Part shown: positions 8,901 through 17,674 of the stretch, piece by piece
Layout: every line of letters starts with the position of its first letter
How positions within the stretch are numbered: position 1 is the stretch's first letter
NCBI GenBank assembly: GCA_019931245.1
Contig: JAINDL010000022.1
Coordinates: forward strand, 1 to 63,811
Source: Bryobacteraceae bacterium CoA2 C42
Lineage (GTDB): Bacteria > Acidobacteriota > Terriglobia > Bryobacterales > Bryobacteraceae
DNA: 63,811 nucleotides
Direction: 5' to 3'
The notes under the pieces: generated by a model
Seen by the model: the letters and a program-made list of their open reading frames with translations, nothing else
Database searches by the model: none
What the model was told of the DNA's origin: nothing
Program-made: the position numbers and the translations under genes

Positions 8901-9101
8901 TTAGCTTCCCTGAGCAGCGGCTCCGGTCATGGTGGAGGCTACGCGCGAGAAGATCGTGCTGATCGACGCAGCGACACCGGGCATGATAGCGCCGGCGGCC
9001 ACCGCCACGAAGCCAGCCATCAAAGCATATTCAATCAGGTCTTGGCCCTTGGTATCTTTCCAAAGCTGGACCTTCAGTGCAAGTTTCTTAAAGCGATTCA
9101 T
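8901..9101 (-). CDS. flp: Flp family type IVb pilin
   Basis: I place the start at the ATG at 9101 (MNRFKKLALK), which follows a GGAGAGGAA ribosome binding site; a longer frame begins at 9125. The 66-residue prepilin has a basic leader, then G|QDLIEYALMAG, the Flp signature with cleavage after Gly, Glu at +5 and Tyr at +6, then a hydrophobic helix and a short hydrophilic tail. It would be processed by TadV-type prepilin peptidase and assembled into a Tad adhesive pilus. The rest of the tad machinery is absent here except a CpaE/TadZ-like ATPase at 16454-17674. Confidence 0.93.
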   Translation of the reverse strand: MNRFKKLALKVQLWKDTKGQDLIEYALMAGFVAVAAGAIMPGVAASISTIFSRVASTMTGAAAQGS

Positions 9102-9400
9102 TGTTGTAGTTTCCTCTCCGTGCAACTAATTCAGATTTGACAGTTGCTATAAGTAAGTTAGCATCGGGGAGCAGGTGCACCAATCAGTACGAATACCTAG
9201 TTGCTCCTCCAAATCCACCTGATGGCTCCGGGGCGAGTGGCGGTGCGCGGATGTTCTCCGAAGGGCCGATGGCCACGCCACCGATGGTGCCGAAGGGGAG
9301 GAGATTCGGAAGAGAACGGTGGAATCGGCAGGTGAGCGCCGTGGCTCCCGGAGCCAGCCTGCTCGGTCTGGCGGTTTTCAGGCTGGCGGGCGCTGCCGGA

Positions 9401-9440
9401 AGCCGGTATGGCGCCGGACTGAAGCGGCGCCGTACCGGCT
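9401..9440 (-). terminator. Strong hairpin downstream of the isomerase-like gene
   Basis: A 16-bp stem (9401-9416 with 9425-9440, one G-U wobble) with an 8-nt loop lies 9 bp beyond the stop of the minus-strand gene ending at 9450. There is no clear T-run, so it may act as an mRNA 3' stabiliser or a non-canonical terminator. Apart from this hairpin I see nothing supportable between 9102 and 9449. Confidence 0.6.
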
Positions 9441-9449
9441 GTTGCCGGG

Positions 9450-10283
9450 TTAGCCGACGACTTTGCGCATGTAATCGAGGCAGCGCTTCATCTCGGCCAT
9501 GGTATCGCTGCCGCGGTACTCGTACTCGATGTTAGCGGGAATCGCGGAATTGTTCTGTTTGAGCCACAGCAGAGTGGCCTTGATGGGGGTATCGCCTTCG
9601 CCAAAGACAACGTTGGGTCCCTGGTTTTTGCGGCGGTCCTTGATGTGTAGCGTGACGATGCGCTTATGCCACTTGCCGAGGAACTCGACGGGGTCGAAGT
9701 TGGCGGCGGTGAAGTGGCCGATGTCGAGATTGATACAGATATACTTGCTCATGCCGTTCATGGCTTCGAGAAAGTTCTCCGGGGTGGCGAACTCGTTGGC
9801 GACGATGCGGGAGTGGTTGTGCATGCCGACGCGGATTTTGGCCTTGCGCGCGAAGGGATCGACGCGTTTGGCGGTGGAGACGTTGGAGGAGGCGGTGATG
9901 ATCTTGGCGCCCAGGGCATCAGCGAATTCGAAACCACGGGCCACTTCGGCATCGGTAAAGTCTTCGCGGAAGGAGTAGTTGTAGGCGTGGATGGTAATTC
10001 CGTTATCGTTAAACTTCTTCCGGATGGTGGTGAAGTGGGAGAGCGGGACGGAAAGGCGCCACTTGCGGACCTCCTCGCGGTCGACTTTGCCCGAGAATGG
10101 TTCAGCGTGGCCGGACCACATCTCGACGGTGTTGATCTGCAGTTCCTTGAGGGCGGCAACGGCCTTATCGGCATCGCGATCGCGCAGCGAGTAGGTCTGA
10201 GCGCCAAGAGTGACATTGCCCGGCTTGGCGGCGAGGGCGCTGGCGGCCAGCAGGGAGGTGGTGAAGGTGCGACGGGTGTACAT
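9450..10283 (-). CDS. Exported sugar phosphate isomerase/epimerase-like TIM-barrel protein
   Basis: I choose the ATG at 10283 (MYTRRTFTTSLLAASALA), which gives a twin-arginine-like signal; a GTG at 10304 is an alternative. The mature part starts GNVTLGAQTYSLRDRDADKAVAALKEL and has the features of the AP-endonuclease-2/xylose-isomerase-like barrel: TVEMWSGHAEPF, INLDIGHFTAA, VTLHIKDRRKNQ and NIEYEYRG, which carry the metal-binding Glu/His/Asp residues. Such exported barrels are abundant in Acidobacteria and Planctomycetes and act on unknown sugars or polyols. It ends a minus-strand series starting with HU. Confidence 0.85.
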   Translation of the reverse strand: MYTRRTFTTSLLAASALAAKPGNVTLGAQTYSLRDRDADKAVAALKELQINTVEMWSGHAEPFSGKVDREEVRKWRLSVPLSHFTTIRKKFNDNGITIHAYNYSFREDFTDAEVARGFEFADALGAKIITASSNVSTAKRVDPFARKAKIRVGMHNHSRIVANEFATPENFLEAMNGMSKYICINLDIGHFTAANFDPVEFLGKWHKRIVTLHIKDRRKNQGPNVVFGEGDTPIKATLLWLKQNNSAIPANIEYEYRGSDTMAEMKRCLDYMRKVVG

Positions 10284-10310
10284 AGAACACCGATAGTCTA
10301 TCACCGTCTC

Positions 10311-11060
10311 CTAGCGGCGCCCGGGCTGCATATAGTGGGCCTTGGCGTACTTGAGGAATTGATAAATGGCTCCGAACCAGGCGATGGCCAAGCCTTCGAC
10401 CCCATCGAGGAAGCCGCGCTTGACAATGTAGGCGCGGAAGAACTCCCACCAGGGTTTGCAGAACAGGTGGTAGAACGTGATGGGTTTGCTTTGTTCGACA
10501 ATCTGCTCGGCCGCGAGGGTGGTGTAGCGGTCGAGCGTGCGGAGATGTTCGCTGAGCGAGTCGCAGGTGAAGTGAAGGAGGGTGGCCTCCAGCGCGCCAA
10601 CCGGCCCCGTCACCGAGAGCGTTTCGTGCACAAAGTCACCGGTCCAGGAGGCGTGCCGGCGGTTGTAGAGGCGGATTTTGCGATCCGGGTACCAGCCCGA
10701 GTGGAGAATCCAGCGGCCAAGGTACTGCGCGAGGCGGGGCATGGTGTAAGCGTGGTGGAGGGGACCGTTCTTCTTGAGCTGCCAGATTTCGGCCTCGAGG
10801 AGTTCAGAGAGCGCTTCGTCGGCGTCGATGGAGAGAATCCAGTCATGGGCGGCTTGGTCGGCGGCCCAGTTTTTCTGGCTGGAGTAGCCGGTCCAGGCGC
10901 GGTCGATGACCCGGGCACCGAGCTTGGCGGCAATCTCGACGGTGCGGTCAGTGGAACCGGAGTCGACGACGAGGATCTCCTCGACGCAACGCAGACTCTC
11001 GATGGCGCGGGCGATGTTGCGCTCTTCGTTGTAAGTGATGATGGTTGCTGAAATTTTCAT
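10311..11060 (-). CDS. Glycosyltransferase family 2 (WaaE/KdtX-like)
   Basis: The 249-residue GT-A fold enzyme begins MKISATIITYNEERNIARAIES, has the nucleotide-sugar motif VVDSGSTDRT near residue 35, the metal-binding DAD in LSIDADEALSE, and a C-terminal region (WTGDFVHETL ... LHFTCDSLSEHL) seen in lipopolysaccharide core glucosyltransferases of the WaaE/KdtX type. It probably adds a sugar to a lipid-linked or core oligosaccharide at the inner membrane. It lies between an M50 protease gene and an isomerase-like gene with gaps under 30 bp. Confidence 0.9.
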   Translation of the reverse strand: MKISATIITYNEERNIARAIESLRCVEEILVVDSGSTDRTVEIAAKLGARVIDRAWTGYSSQKNWAADQAAHDWILSIDADEALSELLEAEIWQLKKNGPLHHAYTMPRLAQYLGRWILHSGWYPDRKIRLYNRRHASWTGDFVHETLSVTGPVGALEATLLHFTCDSLSEHLRTLDRYTTLAAEQIVEQSKPITFYHLFCKPWWEFFRAYIVKRGFLDGVEGLAIAWFGAIYQFLKYAKAHYMQPGRR

Positions 11061-11074
11061 CCGCCGGATCTCCT

Positions 11075-11995
11075 TTAGAGTGCCATGGCGGTCTGGATGG
11101 GGTTGGGGGTGAACGACAGTAGGAAGATCCCGGCGGCGAGCAGACCGAGTCGGGTTCTTCCGGCGCCGACCGGGAACTCGTCAATGATCGGGGGGCGTCG
11201 TCGTCCGGTAATCAGGAAGAAGATAGCCCAGAGGATCCAACCGGTCCAGAAGAACCAGCCGAGCGGGAGCAGCGCCAGGGCAAAGAGTTGGGAGAGGCGG
11301 CGGTGAGGTGGGCCGAACAGAGCGTAGAGAATGTGGCCGCCGTCGAGTTGGCCGATGGGGAGGAGATTGAGCGCCGTGGCGAACAGGCCGATCCAGGCGG
11401 CGCGGGCCACCGGGTGGAGATAGACATCGGCGGGCGCCACTCCCGGAAAGACCGCCTGGAGGGAGAGCCAAACAAGTGGCGGGTTGCCGAAGGTGAGGTC
11501 TCCCTGATTGGCGATGCCCGGGATGACTTTGCTGAGGGCGATGCCGACACCGAGGGCGGGGATCAGGCAGACGAAGCCGGCGAGGGGGCCGGCGATGCCG
11601 ACATCAAACAGGTCGCGCCGGGAGAAGATTGGTGAGCGGATGCGAATGAAGGCGCCAAAGGTACCGATCAGGGTTGGCGCGGGCAGAAAGTAGGGTAGGG
11701 AGGAATCGATGCGGTGGAAACGGCACACCAGATAGTGGCCGAACTCGTGAGCGAGAAGAATGGCGAGCAGGGTGAGTGAGAAGGGAAGTCCCTCGGCGAG
11801 CAGGTGAGGCTGCTCCCAGAGGGTTGCAAGGAAGGCGAAATCCTCTTCAAAGCGGAAGGCGGGCAGATTTCGGGAGAAGTTGACGGCCAAACGGGCCCCG
11901 ACGATGGTGGTCGTCAACAGCGTCAGCAGCAGGAGAAGGGCGTGAATCCACAGCCGGGACGAGGATGGCAAACGGCGCCCTGTTCCGTAAGACAT
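11075..11995 (-). CDS. Site-2 protease-like M50 family metalloprotease
   Basis: The 306-residue polytopic membrane protein carries the zinc motif HEFGH at residues 83-87 and the second active-site motif NLLPIGQLDGGH at 210-221, which supplies the Asp ligand. Hydrophobic segments flank both motifs. The family cuts substrates inside the membrane, often anti-sigma factors or signal peptides. No PDZ domain is visible, so it belongs to the short M50 branch. It is 17 bp downstream of the HU gene and 14 bp upstream of the family 2 glycosyltransferase. Its natural substrate is unknown. Confidence 0.9.
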   Translation of the reverse strand: MSYGTGRRLPSSSRLWIHALLLLLTLLTTTIVGARLAVNFSRNLPAFRFEEDFAFLATLWEQPHLLAEGLPFSLTLLAILLAHEFGHYLVCRFHRIDSSLPYFLPAPTLIGTFGAFIRIRSPIFSRRDLFDVGIAGPLAGFVCLIPALGVGIALSKVIPGIANQGDLTFGNPPLVWLSLQAVFPGVAPADVYLHPVARAAWIGLFATALNLLPIGQLDGGHILYALFGPPHRRLSQLFALALLPLGWFFWTGWILWAIFFLITGRRRPPIIDEFPVGAGRTRLGLLAAGIFLLSFTPNPIQTAMAL

Positions 11996-12012
11996 GGCGG
12001 TGCGCGTTGTCC

Positions 12013-12282
12013 CTACTGCAGTTGCTGGAGCTCTTTGCCTGGCTTAAAGCGAACGGCCTTGCCCGGGGGGATGGCGACTTCGGCGCCGGTGCGAGGATTG
12101 CGACCGATGCCGGTTTTGCGGGGCCTGACGTTAAAGATACCAAATCCTCGTAGTTCGATGCGCTCACCGTCGGCGAGGGCCTTCTTCATGGTCTCAAAGA
12201 CGGTTTCTACGGCCATTTCGGCTTTAGTTTTGGTGATGCCCGTGCGGTTTACCACTTCGTTAATAATGTCTAGCTTGATCAT
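12013..12282 (-). CDS. HU/IHF-type DNA-binding protein
   Basis: The 89-residue protein starting at the ATG at 12282 (MIKLDIINEVV) is a complete HU-family nucleoid protein: two N-terminal helices, then the beta-arm region GRNPRTGAEVAIPPGKAVRFKPGKEL. The frame is open far upstream, but that extension overlaps the divergent flavin reductase gene and is not HU-like. A sigma70-like promoter lies 39-68 bp upstream. It starts a minus-strand run with the M50 protease and glycosyltransferase genes. HU and IHF subunits cannot be told apart by eye here. Confidence 0.95.
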   Translation of the reverse strand: MIKLDIINEVVNRTGITKTKAEMAVETVFETMKKALADGERIELRGFGIFNVRPRKTGIGRNPRTGAEVAIPPGKAVRFKPGKELQQLQ

Positions 12283-12320
12283 CGGAATCGACCCCCGGGG
12301 CGCCTTCTCACTGAAACTCC

Positions 12321-12350
12321 ATGATAAGATTAGGTTTAGTGTCATGTCAA
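12321..12350 (-). promoter_or_regulatory. Sigma70-like promoter for the HU gene
   Basis: On the minus strand TTGACA (12345-12350) and TATCAT (12321-12326) are separated by 18 bp, with the HU start codon 38 bp further. The -35 hexamer overlaps the first codons of the divergent flavin reductase gene (ATG at 12344). Confidence 0.7.
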
Positions 12351-12829
12351 GCGAAGTTGATGCTATCTCGTTCCGCCGGGCCTGTTCGCGTTTCGCCACC
12401 GGGATCACGATTGCCACGGTGCTGGATCCCGAGGGGGTGCCGCAGGGATTCACGGCCAATTCCTTCACGAGTGTTTCGGCCGACCCCGCGCTGGTTCTGA
12501 TCTGCGTTGACCGCCGCGCGAACGTGCTGCCGCATTTCAAGGCGGCAGGCCATTTTGCGATCAACGTGTTGCGGGTGGAGCAGAAAGAGTTGTCGATGCG
12601 GTTCGCCGCGCGGGGGCAGGACCGTTTTCTGGAGGTGGATTGGCGACCTGGCACGGGGGGAGTTCCTCTGTTGGCGGGAGCTCTAGCGCAGTTTGAGTGC
12701 GAGCGGCGCGAGGTGTGGGAGGCGGGCGATCATCTGGTATTTTTGGGTGGGGTGGTAGCGGTCCGGTACGACGACGGTGCGCCGCTGCTGTATTATGCGA
12801 GTGGGTACCGGGAGTTGGGCACGGAATAG
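12344..12829 (+). CDS. Flavin reductase-like domain protein
   Basis: The 161-residue protein starts MSSEVDAISFRRACSRFATGITIAT and carries the flavin reductase-like signature (PQGFTANSFTSVSADPALVLICVDRRANVLPHFKAAGHFAINVL), followed by ALAQFECERREVWEAGDHLVFLGGV. Such proteins bind FMN or FAD and supply reduced flavin to a partner monooxygenase, or act as FMN-dependent oxidoreductases. The ATG at 12344 is chosen because it matches the family start and lies beyond the divergent HU gene. No monooxygenase partner is adjacent, so the physiological role is open. Confidence 0.9.
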   Translation: MSSEVDAISFRRACSRFATGITIATVLDPEGVPQGFTANSFTSVSADPALVLICVDRRANVLPHFKAAGHFAINVLRVEQKELSMRFAARGQDRFLEVDWRPGTGGVPLLAGALAQFECERREVWEAGDHLVFLGGVVAVRYDDGAPLLYYASGYRELGTE

Positions 12830-12888
12830 TGTTTACGATCCTCAGCCTTGACCTGCCCGGAGGATCTCCTTAGAATCGAGGTAGCTGT

Positions 12889-14562
12889 ATGAGACTCCAT
12901 CGAAATCTCCTGATCGTCGCCGTGGCATGCGGAGCGCTGTTGATTCCACCTGCAGCGCAGACGGCCGATAAGAAGGGCAAGCAACCGGAGGGTGCCCGTG
13001 AGACGGTGGCCAAGCCGCTGTCGGAGAAAGAAAGGCGCAGGCGCGAGGAGAAGCTGCGGAAAGAGTTGGAGGGGCCTTACCGGAAGTGGCTGTCCGAGGA
13101 TGTGCTGTATATCATTACGGACGAGGAGCGGACGGCGTTCAAGCGCTTGGCGACCGACGAAGAGCGGGAGCAGTTTATTGAACAGTTTTGGCTCCGCCGC
13201 GATCCCTCGCCGGACTCGCAGGAGAACGAGTTTAAAGAAGAGCACTACCGGCGGATCGCTTACGCCAATGAACGGTATGCGTCGGGCATTCCCGGCTGGA
13301 AGACGGACCGGGGCCGGATCTACATCACCTTCGGCCCGCCGGACGAGATCGAATCGCATCCGTCGGGCGGCACTTATGAACGGCCTTTTGAAGAGGGTGG
13401 CGGGACGACCTCGACGTTTCCTTTTGAGAAGTGGCGGTACCGGTGGATTCAGGATATCGGATCGGACATCATGATCGAGTTTGTCGATCCGACGATGACC
13501 GGGGAGTACCGGATGACGATGGACCCATCGGAGAAAGACGCCCTGCTGTACGTTCCGAATGCCGGTTTGACGCTGATGGAGCAGATGGGCATGGCTTCGA
13601 AAGCCGATCGGTTTAGCCGGACCGATGGCACCCGCCTCGGCACGGGTACGCAGCCGCTGCCCATGCGGATGAACCAGTTTGAGCGTTTGCGGCAGTTCTC
13701 TCAGCTGCAGAAGGCTCCGGCGGTAAAGTTCAAGGACCTCGAGGCGGCAGTGAGTTCAACGGTGAAGTTTAACCTTCTGCCGATGCGGGTGCGCGCCGAT
13801 TTCATGCGGATGACGGCGAGCACGGTACAAACCAACGTGACCATTCAGCTCGAAAAGAGGGATCTGCAGTTTCAGGACAAAGACGGAATCGCTAAGTCAG
13901 CCGTGAACATCTACGCGCGCATTACGTCGATGTCGCGGCGCGTGGTTAACGTTTTTGAAGACGTGGTGACGATGGAGGTCCCCTCCACCATGCTTGAGGC
14001 TGCCTCGAAAGGCGCTTCGATCTACCAGAAGTCCATTCCTCTGCCGCCGGGCACCTACCGGATCAACATCGTGGCTAAGGATGTCTACGGCGGGAACATG
14101 AACAACTACGAGATGGCGTTAAACGTGCCCCGGCTCGAGGATGATGTGTTCGGCATGTCGAGCGTAGTGCTGGCTGATTTGATTGAAAAAGTGCCGACGC
14201 GCTCGATCGGCAGCGGGCAGTTTGTCATTGGCACCACCAAAGTTCGTCCCCGCGTGACGGAGAGTTTCGGCCGGAACGAAAAGATGGGGATCTACGTCAA
14301 GTTCTACAACTTTGAACCTGATGAAAAGACGCGCAAGCCGAATGCGCAGGTGCAGTACGAGGTGGTCAAGGCGGGCAGCGATGCCAAGATCTTTGAGTTC
14401 ACCGAAGAGTTGACCAATTCCAACAGCGCGACGGAGGTGACCATTGAAAAGGTTCTGCCGTTGGGTTCGTTTGAGCCTGGTAAATACGAATTGCGGATGA
14501 AAGTCACCGACAAGGTGCGCAACCAGACGCTTCCCTCGGTGACCAAGTTTTCGGTGACGTAA
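12889..14562 (+). CDS. GWxTD domain-containing exported protein
   Basis: The 557-residue product has a signal peptide ending near PPAAQT, a charged helical region, and the GWxTD core: EQFIEQFWLRRDPSPDSQENEF, then GWKTD at residues 136-140 and GRIYITFGPPDEIESHPSGG. This family is widespread in Acidobacteria and Bacteroidetes and has no established function. The C-terminal half is beta-rich. It is followed after 17 bp by an outer-membrane-type protein, so the pair may act together at the cell envelope. Confidence 0.9.
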   Translation: MRLHRNLLIVAVACGALLIPPAAQTADKKGKQPEGARETVAKPLSEKERRRREEKLRKELEGPYRKWLSEDVLYIITDEERTAFKRLATDEEREQFIEQFWLRRDPSPDSQENEFKEEHYRRIAYANERYASGIPGWKTDRGRIYITFGPPDEIESHPSGGTYERPFEEGGGTTSTFPFEKWRYRWIQDIGSDIMIEFVDPTMTGEYRMTMDPSEKDALLYVPNAGLTLMEQMGMASKADRFSRTDGTRLGTGTQPLPMRMNQFERLRQFSQLQKAPAVKFKDLEAAVSSTVKFNLLPMRVRADFMRMTASTVQTNVTIQLEKRDLQFQDKDGIAKSAVNIYARITSMSRRVVNVFEDVVTMEVPSTMLEAASKGASIYQKSIPLPPGTYRINIVAKDVYGGNMNNYEMALNVPRLEDDVFGMSSVVLADLIEKVPTRSIGSGQFVIGTTKVRPRVTESFGRNEKMGIYVKFYNFEPDEKTRKPNAQVQYEVVKAGSDAKIFEFTEELTNSNSATEVTIEKVLPLGSFEPGKYELRMKVTDKVRNQTLPSVTKFSVT

Positions 14563-14579
14563 GTCGATTGTTGCCTTGC

Positions 14580-16355
14580 ATGCTGCTGAAGAGCCGACAA
14601 ATTCTGGGAATGGTTCTGCTTTGCGGGGCTGCGGGGCAGGTGTGTTCCGGCGCCGGTGATCCTCCCGGCCGTTTGCACGGCACGATTGTGGGGGTCGTAT
14701 CCGATGCGGCTGGCGGCGCCAAACTAGGCGCGACGGTTTACCTGTTCAACCGGTTCGAGAAGCTGGTCCGGAAGGTTTTGACCAATGAGAAGGGCACCTT
14801 CGGCTTCGACTTTCTTCCTCCTGATTCTTATAGCGTGCGGGTTGTCCTGCCGTCTTTTCTGCCAGCGGTTCGACAGAACATCCTGATTCAGCCGGGTATC
14901 CGCAGTTTTCTGGCGATCAATCTGGCGAGCCTGATGAACTCGGTCGAACTTATTTACCCGGGCCAGTCGCCGGCGCCATTGATGACCGACGAATGGAAGT
15001 GGGTATTGCGCGGAACCATGACAACGCGCCCGGTCCTCCGTTATGCACCACAGCAGAACCGTCAGGCGGCCGTGGTGTTTGGCGATACGCGGGGCGTTGT
15101 ACGAGTGCAGGCGGGGGATGGGGCAACTGGGGTATCCGGCGGCCAGCCCGACCTCGGCACGGCCTTCGCCGTAGCGACCTCGGTTTTGAACCGGCACCAA
15201 CTGCAGGTTACGGGTAATCTTGGATATGCTTCCCGCGGCGGGATTCCGGCGGCCGCTCTGCGGACGCGCTGGAGCCGTTCGGCGCTGTACGGAGGATCCT
15301 CACCCGAGGTGCTGGTAACCGTCCGTCAGCTGTTTGTCGTGGGGCAGGGTTCGCAGGCACCCCCTCTGCGCACGCTATCGACCGCGGCGGTGGATCGGAT
15401 TTCGTTTGCGGATCGCTGGGACCTGCTCTACGGGGCGCAACTGGAAGCGGTTACCTTCTACGACCGGCGGACGGTGATGAGTCCTTTTTCCCGGTTGACC
15501 TATCGGCTTGGCCCGCAGCAGGAGTTGCTGGTGGCATTTTCGAGTGGGGCGCCTCCCGAAGAGATTCTCCGCTCGCCGGGTCCTTGGGCGGATGGGGTCG
15601 GCGACTCACGGTTGGGTCAGGACGTGGGTACGGTGAGCTCGTTTCCCCGGGTATCGCTCCGGGACGGTCGCGTTCATGTGCAGCGGACGGGAAATGCCGA
15701 GCTGGCTTACCGGAGGAGATTCAGGAAGGATCTGGAAGTTACGGCTGCGGTGTTTGAGCAGCGGGTGGCGAACGGGGCGATGCTGGCCCTTGGAGCCGCC
15801 GAAGGACTCGACCGGGCGGAGGTTCTCCCCGATCCGTTTTCGAGCGGTGCCGTCTTGAACATCGGCAGCTATCAGCGACGGGGCGCGGTAGTGTCGGCAA
15901 CCCGTCAGTGGGGGCGTCACTGGAGCGGTTCGGTCGCCGCCGGCAATGTGGGTACTTTGCGGGCGACGTTGCCCGGAGAGCCTGTATCCTCAGCAGGCGA
16001 CATCCGGCGGCTTTTGCGGCAGACGCAGCGGAACTGGATCGCCGTCCGGGCCACGGGCGTAGCGCCGGGCGCGGGTACTCGATTCGTGGTCAGCTACCTG
16101 CACATCGCTGGTTCGAATGCGTTGCCGATGTATCGGTATCTCACGCAGGGATTTTCCCCTGAGTTGGGTCTGAATTTGCAGGTGCAGCAACCGTTACCGG
16201 GTCTCGGCCTCTGGTCTGGGCGGCTGGAAGCGATCGTGGAATTGCGGAACGCCGTCTCAAGTGGCTACCAGCGATTGAATGCGGCAGAAGATCGCGGAGT
16301 GGTGTTAATGCCTTCGCCCCGTACATTGCGGGGCGGGTTGGCGTTCATCTTCTAG
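14580..16355 (+). CDS. Outer-membrane-type protein with carboxypeptidase-regulatory-like domain
   Basis: I place the start at the ATG at 14580 (MLLKSRQILGMVLLCGAAGQ); a TTG at 14568 is possible. After the signal peptide comes a CarboxypepD_reg-like Ig fold (LHGTIVGVVSDAAGGAKLGATVYLFN ... GTFGFDFLPPDSYSVRVVLPSF). The remaining 450 residues are beta-strand-rich with aromatic-ended segments up to a final GGLAFIF, suggesting a beta-barrel. It resembles the TonB-dependent-receptor-like proteins amplified in Acidobacteria but lacks an obvious plug domain. The substrate is unknown. It probably shares a transcript with the GWxTD gene. Confidence 0.7.
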   Translation: MLLKSRQILGMVLLCGAAGQVCSGAGDPPGRLHGTIVGVVSDAAGGAKLGATVYLFNRFEKLVRKVLTNEKGTFGFDFLPPDSYSVRVVLPSFLPAVRQNILIQPGIRSFLAINLASLMNSVELIYPGQSPAPLMTDEWKWVLRGTMTTRPVLRYAPQQNRQAAVVFGDTRGVVRVQAGDGATGVSGGQPDLGTAFAVATSVLNRHQLQVTGNLGYASRGGIPAAALRTRWSRSALYGGSSPEVLVTVRQLFVVGQGSQAPPLRTLSTAAVDRISFADRWDLLYGAQLEAVTFYDRRTVMSPFSRLTYRLGPQQELLVAFSSGAPPEEILRSPGPWADGVGDSRLGQDVGTVSSFPRVSLRDGRVHVQRTGNAELAYRRRFRKDLEVTAAVFEQRVANGAMLALGAAEGLDRAEVLPDPFSSGAVLNIGSYQRRGAVVSATRQWGRHWSGSVAAGNVGTLRATLPGEPVSSAGDIRRLLRQTQRNWIAVRATGVAPGAGTRFVVSYLHIAGSNALPMYRYLTQGFSPELGLNLQVQQPLPGLGLWSGRLEAIVELRNAVSSGYQRLNAAEDRGVVLMPSPRTLRGGLAFIF

Positions 16356-16392
16356 TTGACCGGGTTCCGGTGCAGCGGGCGGCCTGATTCGG

Positions 16393-16467
16393 CAGCACGC
16401 TGATCAGGCTCTTGAGACAGGACGGCGGTCAAACTCCTGAGGCAGGACGGCGATCAGACTGTTGATT
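16393..16467. repeat. Three imperfect 25-bp tandem repeats over the cpaE stop codon
   Basis: Units at 16393-16417, 16418-16442 and 16443-16467 share the pattern CAGsACGsyG-TCA-ACTC-TGA with several substitutions. The stop codon of the minus-strand CpaE gene (16454-16456) lies in the third unit. The copies are more diverged than the array at position 1, so it is older. Confidence 0.85.
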
Positions 16468-17674
16468 TCTTTTCTGAAAACAAAGATCCCTTCATCGGAA
16501 GCATGGAAAGGATTCCGCTGAGCGGGCCTTGCCTTGGTTTGGCTGTGCTTTCGACGACAACAGGTTGCCGCTCAACTAAGGAGTAGGCGAGCTTTTGGAA
16601 CTCGCGTCCGAGTTCGGATTTCGAGTCCACCGGCTTGCCGGCGGTGAGCGCACGGTTTACGCCCTGATAGTCGTTGGGAAGGGCGATTTTGACTGGTGCT
16701 CCGAGCAGATTTTCAATAGCTTTGATGTCGATGGCGGAACGCTTTTGGCTCCGATTCAGCACCAGTTCAATCCGGTCCTGCAGATCGAGGGTTCTCAGAT
16801 AGTTAAACCGTTCGCGGGCCAGGTGCAGCGAGGAGATCTCGGCCGTTGTGACCAGGTAGATCCGCCGGGACTCCTCCATGATCTCGATCGAGTACTTCTC
16901 CATGTTGCCGGACAGATCGATGGCGACCATACGGTAGTAACGGCGCAGAAAGGAGACGAGGTGGCGCATCTGGGAAGGTTCGATCCGGTAGCCGGGATTC
17001 AGACGGCCGGAGTGCAGCACATCGAGATCACCGATGGAGGTTACTAACTGCGGCCACAGAGCCTCGTCCATCTTGAAGGAGTTCTCCGCGGCATCGGTGA
17101 TACAGAACTCGTTGTCGAGTTTCATCATAAAGCGCTGCATGCCGGAGTTCAGGTCGAGGTCGACAAGCACGGTTTTGCAGTCGCCCAACCTGGCGGTGGC
17201 CGCCGAGACGTTCATGGCAATGGTCGAGGCGCCAACGCCGGGTTTGGCCGGAAGGAACGAGTAGATGTAGTCGGACTCGAAGGAAGCAATCGGATTCCGC
17301 TTGAGGTTTTCGCTCACCCTGCCGATGGCGTCAATCAGTTCGTCCGCCTGGAACGGAGCCGCGAGGAACTCGCGAATCCCCACCCGCATGAGTTCGAGCA
17401 GTGCCTGCGGATTGGTCCCCTGGTTAATGGTGATCACCTGGATTCCGGGAGCGGTCGCATCCGCCGCCTGCGAGGTGGCGATGGCGTGCTCGACCGAGGC
17501 CAAGCTGAGGAAAATCACCTGCGGCGCATGAGCCCGCAAGGTTCGTTGCAGTTCGATCCCATTCGGGTATCGATCCAGCTTGCGAAGAATGTTAACGATC
17601 CCAATCTGGGATAACAACTCGTCAAGTTGATCGGCGAGTTCCCGGTCAGGGCTAATAACAATACCCCGAAGCAT
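16454..17674 (-). CDS. cpaE: CpaE/TadZ-like pilus assembly ATPase
   Basis: The 406-residue protein has an N-terminal atypical receiver-like domain (about residues 1-125: VISPDRELADQLDELL ... ALLELMRVGIREFLAAPF) and a C-terminal ParA/MinD-type ATPase beginning KPGVGASTIAMN at 144. The usual second Walker A lysine is replaced by Ala149, a feature common in TadZ/CpaE proteins, which localise the Tad pilus to its site in the cell. VLVDLDLNSGMQRFM is the switch I/Walker B region. Ribosome binding site GGGAGG lies 8 bp before the ATG. It fits with the Flp pilin 7 kb away; the other tad genes must be elsewhere. Confidence 0.88.
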   Translation of the reverse strand: MLRGIVISPDRELADQLDELLSQIGIVNILRKLDRYPNGIELQRTLRAHAPQVIFLSLASVEHAIATSQAADATAPGIQVITINQGTNPQALLELMRVGIREFLAAPFQADELIDAIGRVSENLKRNPIASFESDYIYSFLPAKPGVGASTIAMNVSAATARLGDCKTVLVDLDLNSGMQRFMMKLDNEFCITDAAENSFKMDEALWPQLVTSIGDLDVLHSGRLNPGYRIEPSQMRHLVSFLRRYYRMVAIDLSGNMEKYSIEIMEESRRIYLVTTAEISSLHLARERFNYLRTLDLQDRIELVLNRSQKRSAIDIKAIENLLGAPVKIALPNDYQGVNRALTAGKPVDSKSELGREFQKLAYSLVERQPVVVESTAKPRQGPLSGILSMLPMKGSLFSEKKSTV

